Assembly (NCBI GenBank): GCA_012799115.1
Contig: JAAZLY010000291.1
Location: 1 to 6,848 of the forward strand
Origin: Bacillota bacterium
Lineage (GTDB): Bacteria; Bacillota; Limnochordia; Darwinibacteriales; Darwinibacteriaceae
Length of the DNA stretch: 6,848 nt
Direction: 5' to 3'
Part shown: piece after piece, positions 5,906-6,848 of the stretch
Numbering within the stretch: position 1 is the stretch's first letter
Layout: every line of letters begins with the position of its first letter
Translations under genes and position numbers: made by a program
The notes under the pieces: model-generated
Told to the model about the DNA's origin: nothing
Seen by the model: the letters and a program-made list of their open reading frames with translations, nothing else
Databases searched by the model: none

Positions 5906-6477
5906 TGGCAATAATTAGGGTCATAGTCTTATGTATTTGGGGCTTAGAGGTCGAGGGTGCCCAGCATGTTCCAGAAATGTCTGGAGCGATCATCGCTGGA
6001 AATCATACATCGTGGTTTGATCCAGTAGTGTTAGCGGTCGCCATCAAGAGACCTATCCATTTTATGGGGAAGGCCGAATTGTTCAATAATCCGGTCTTAG
6101 GTTGGTTCATATCTCAGCTAAACGCGTTTCCCGTCAGAAGGGGCCAAGCTGATCGTCAAGCAATTCGAACAAGCCAAGAAAAGGTTAGCGCCGGACATCT
6201 CTTGGGAATCTTTCCTGAAGGCACACGTAACAAGACAGATCATGATTTGCTTCCCGTACAGGGCGGTGCCGCTCTAATTGCTATCAGGAGCGGAGTTCCA
6301 GTGATCCCAGCGGTCGTTTCGAAGGGTCAACGCCGTGGGTTGCGGAGGCCCTACAAGGTGGTCATCGGTGCTCCGATTCATCTAGGTGGTCCCAAACGAC
6401 CAAGCAAAGTTGATGTTGCCGGGGGAAGTGAAGTGATTTCTGCCCAATTTCGTACGTTATTAAGCAGGAATAATTAA
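5890..6477 (+). CDS. plsC: 1-acyl-sn-glycerol-3-phosphate acyltransferase
   Basis: PlsC adds the second acyl chain to lysophosphatidic acid, giving phosphatidic acid for membrane phospholipids, at the inner face of the membrane. The 195-residue product starts with a hydrophobic helix (about 3-17), then the catalytic motif I NHTSWFDP at 38-45 with H39 and D44 of the HX4D pair. Motif II region FPVRRG is at 80-85, motif III FPEGTR at 108-113 (glycerol-phosphate binding), and motif IV VPVIPAV at 136-142. Length is in the usual 190-240 range. The start ATG at 5890 lies inside the end of cmk (16-base overlap), with AGGGGGA at 5874-5880 as the ribosome binding site 9 bases upstream. It is the last gene of the rluB-led run; no strong terminator is visible after it. 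The acyl donor (acyl-ACP or acyl-CoA) cannot be told from the sequence. Confidence 0.94.
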   Translation: MYKIVVAIIRVIVLCIWGLEVEGAQHVPEMSGAIIAGNHTSWFDPVVLAVAIKRPIHFMGKAELFNNPVLGWFISQLNAFPVRRGQADRQAIRTSQEKVSAGHLLGIFPEGTRNKTDHDLLPVQGGAALIAIRSGVPVIPAVVSKGQRRGLRRPYKVVIGAPIHLGGPKRPSKVDVAGGSEVISAQFRTLLSRNN

Positions 6478-6556
6478 GAATACAGAGAAATACACTCATG
6501 GTGGACTGTGGTGACGTCGTGTATACGCATTGATCACCCTGGAGTCTGACGTAGTC

Positions 6557-6571
6557 CTTGACTGGGTCAAG
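6557..6571. repeat. Short perfect inverted repeat CTTGAC-TGG-GTCAAG upstream of ispH
   Basis: Two 6-base arms (6557-6562 and 6566-6571) flank three bases. The symmetric TTGAC/GTCAA shape is compatible with a binding site for a dimeric regulator lying 33-47 bases upstream of the candidate -10 box, around or just upstream of the -35 region. It could equally be a small RNA hairpin or chance. No regulator can be named from it. Confidence 0.35.
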
Positions 6572-6578
6572 AATCCAC

Positions 6579-6609
6579 TTGTTTAGAGTTCACCTGTTCT
6601 AGGTATAAT
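6579..6609 (+). promoter_or_regulatory. Candidate promoter for ispH
   Basis: TATAAT at 6604-6609 is a perfect -10 hexamer in a non-coding gap just before ispH. The -35 is unclear: TTGTTT at 6579-6584 is the best match but with 19-base spacing, while the 17-base position reads GTTTAG. A start site near 6615-6616 would begin the transcript at or within the AGGAGG ribosome binding site, giving a very short leader. The -10 is convincing by sequence; its use as a promoter is inferred. Confidence 0.45.
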
Positions 6610-6624
6610 AAGGGAGGAGGAAAG

Positions 6625-6848
6625 GTGGAGGTGGAAATTGTATTGGCAGATGGCGCGGGCTTCTGCTTAGGTGTCACGCGTGCTTTAGATTTGACAGCCA
6701 AGACAATTCGAGAAACTGACCCGGCCAAACCGATACACACTTTAGGTCCACTTATTCATAATCCACAGGTTGTAACTCAACTCAAGGCTCAAGGGGTTGA
6801 GGTCATGGAGCAACCTGGAGATAAGAGTTCAGGAGTAGTCATTGTTCG
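6625..6848 (+). CDS. ispH: 4-hydroxy-3-methylbut-2-enyl diphosphate reductase, N-terminal part (partial, runs off right edge)
   Basis: IspH (LytB) is the [4Fe-4S] enzyme that performs the last step of the MEP pathway, reducing HMBPP to IPP and DMAPP. About 74 residues are visible. They include IVLADGAGFCLGVTRALD near the N-terminus, where the cysteine of GFC (C14) is the first cluster ligand, then PIHTLGPLIHNPQVV, whose His-Asn (H45, N46) belongs to the substrate-binding site. The frame is open to the end of the window. Start is GTG at 6625 with AGGGAGG (6611-6617) 7 bases upstream; GTG at 6631 is an equally reasonable start with GGAGG (6616-6620) 10 bases upstream. In many Clostridia the cmk-plsC-ispH order continues with rpsA or an IspH-S1 fusion; whether that holds here lies outside the window. 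Confidence 0.94.
   Translation, partial: MEVEIVLADGAGFCLGVTRALDLTAKTIRETDPAKPIHTLGPLIHNPQVVTQLKAQGVEVMEQPGDKSSGVVIV

Larger units (their letters stand above)
6478..6624 (+). other. plsC-ispH intergenic gap with repeats and -10 box
   Basis: This 147-base gap holds no credible gene. GACT 6504-6507 and GGTGA 6510-6514 can pair with AGTC 6543-6546 and TCACC 6534-6538, forming a hairpin with an internal loop. TGACGTCGT (6512-6520) recurs as TGACGTAGT (6547-6555), 35 bases downstream. A separate perfect inverted repeat lies at 6557-6571. No U-tract follows any of these hairpins, so they are not obvious intrinsic terminators. A consensus -10 box and strong ribosome binding site close the gap. Confidence 0.5.

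Noticed and set aside
5522..5911. 129-codon minus-strand open frame across cmk
   Set aside because: It mirrors the conserved cmk coding sequence and shows no recognisable domain; an antisense gene is not supported.
6498..6533. Eleven-codon ATG frame in the gap before ispH, as a possible leader peptide
   Set aside because: No convincing ribosome binding site precedes it, its codons show no amino-acid run typical of attenuators, and no terminator hairpin follows.
6478..6620. T-box or other known riboswitch before ispH
   Set aside because: No T-box core sequence (AGGGTGGNACCGCG) or other recognisable riboswitch core is present.

Overview
The window is a gene-dense stretch of a bacterial chromosome with every gene on the + strand. 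Gene content points to Bacillota (Firmicutes), most likely a Clostridia-like or related anaerobic, possibly spore-forming lineage. The reasons are an ScpA/ScpB pair next to a small M50 protease, a YtfI/YtfJ pair of the sporulation type, RluB and Cmk-PlsC-IspH in the order common in Clostridia, strong purine-rich ribosome binding sites, and the C-terminus of an acyl-CoA dehydratase activase-like protein, a family typical of strict anaerobes. The species cannot be named from the sequence alone.

Layout. 1-271: end of an activase-like protein with a C-terminal cysteine cluster. 291-3129: a tightly packed run of M50 site-2 protease, scpA, scpB, DUF2953 protein (ytfI-like) and ytfJ-like, joined by short gaps or 4-base overlaps and closed by a clear intrinsic terminator at 3145-3183. 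3236-6477: a second run of rluB, an HI0933-family flavoprotein (ytfP-like), cmk and plsC, probably starting from a promoter just after the terminator. 6478-6624: a 147-base gap holding inverted and direct repeats and a consensus -10 box. 6625-6848: the start of ispH, cut off by the window edge.

How the genes relate. ScpA and ScpB are the non-Smc subunits of the Smc condensin complex that organises the chromosome. The YtfI/YtfJ pair is linked to sporulation or germination in Bacillus. RluB modifies 23S rRNA, Cmk recycles CMP/dCMP, PlsC makes phosphatidic acid for membranes, and IspH completes the MEP isoprenoid pathway. This is a housekeeping neighbourhood. I found no mobile element, CRISPR array, tRNA/rRNA or defence system, and no convincing undescribed system. 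The points most worth a second look are a hairpin with a U-tract that encloses the ribosome binding site and start codon of the ytfI-like gene, the structured gap before ispH, and the absence of the dacB-spmA-spmB genes often found between ytfJ/scpB and rluB.
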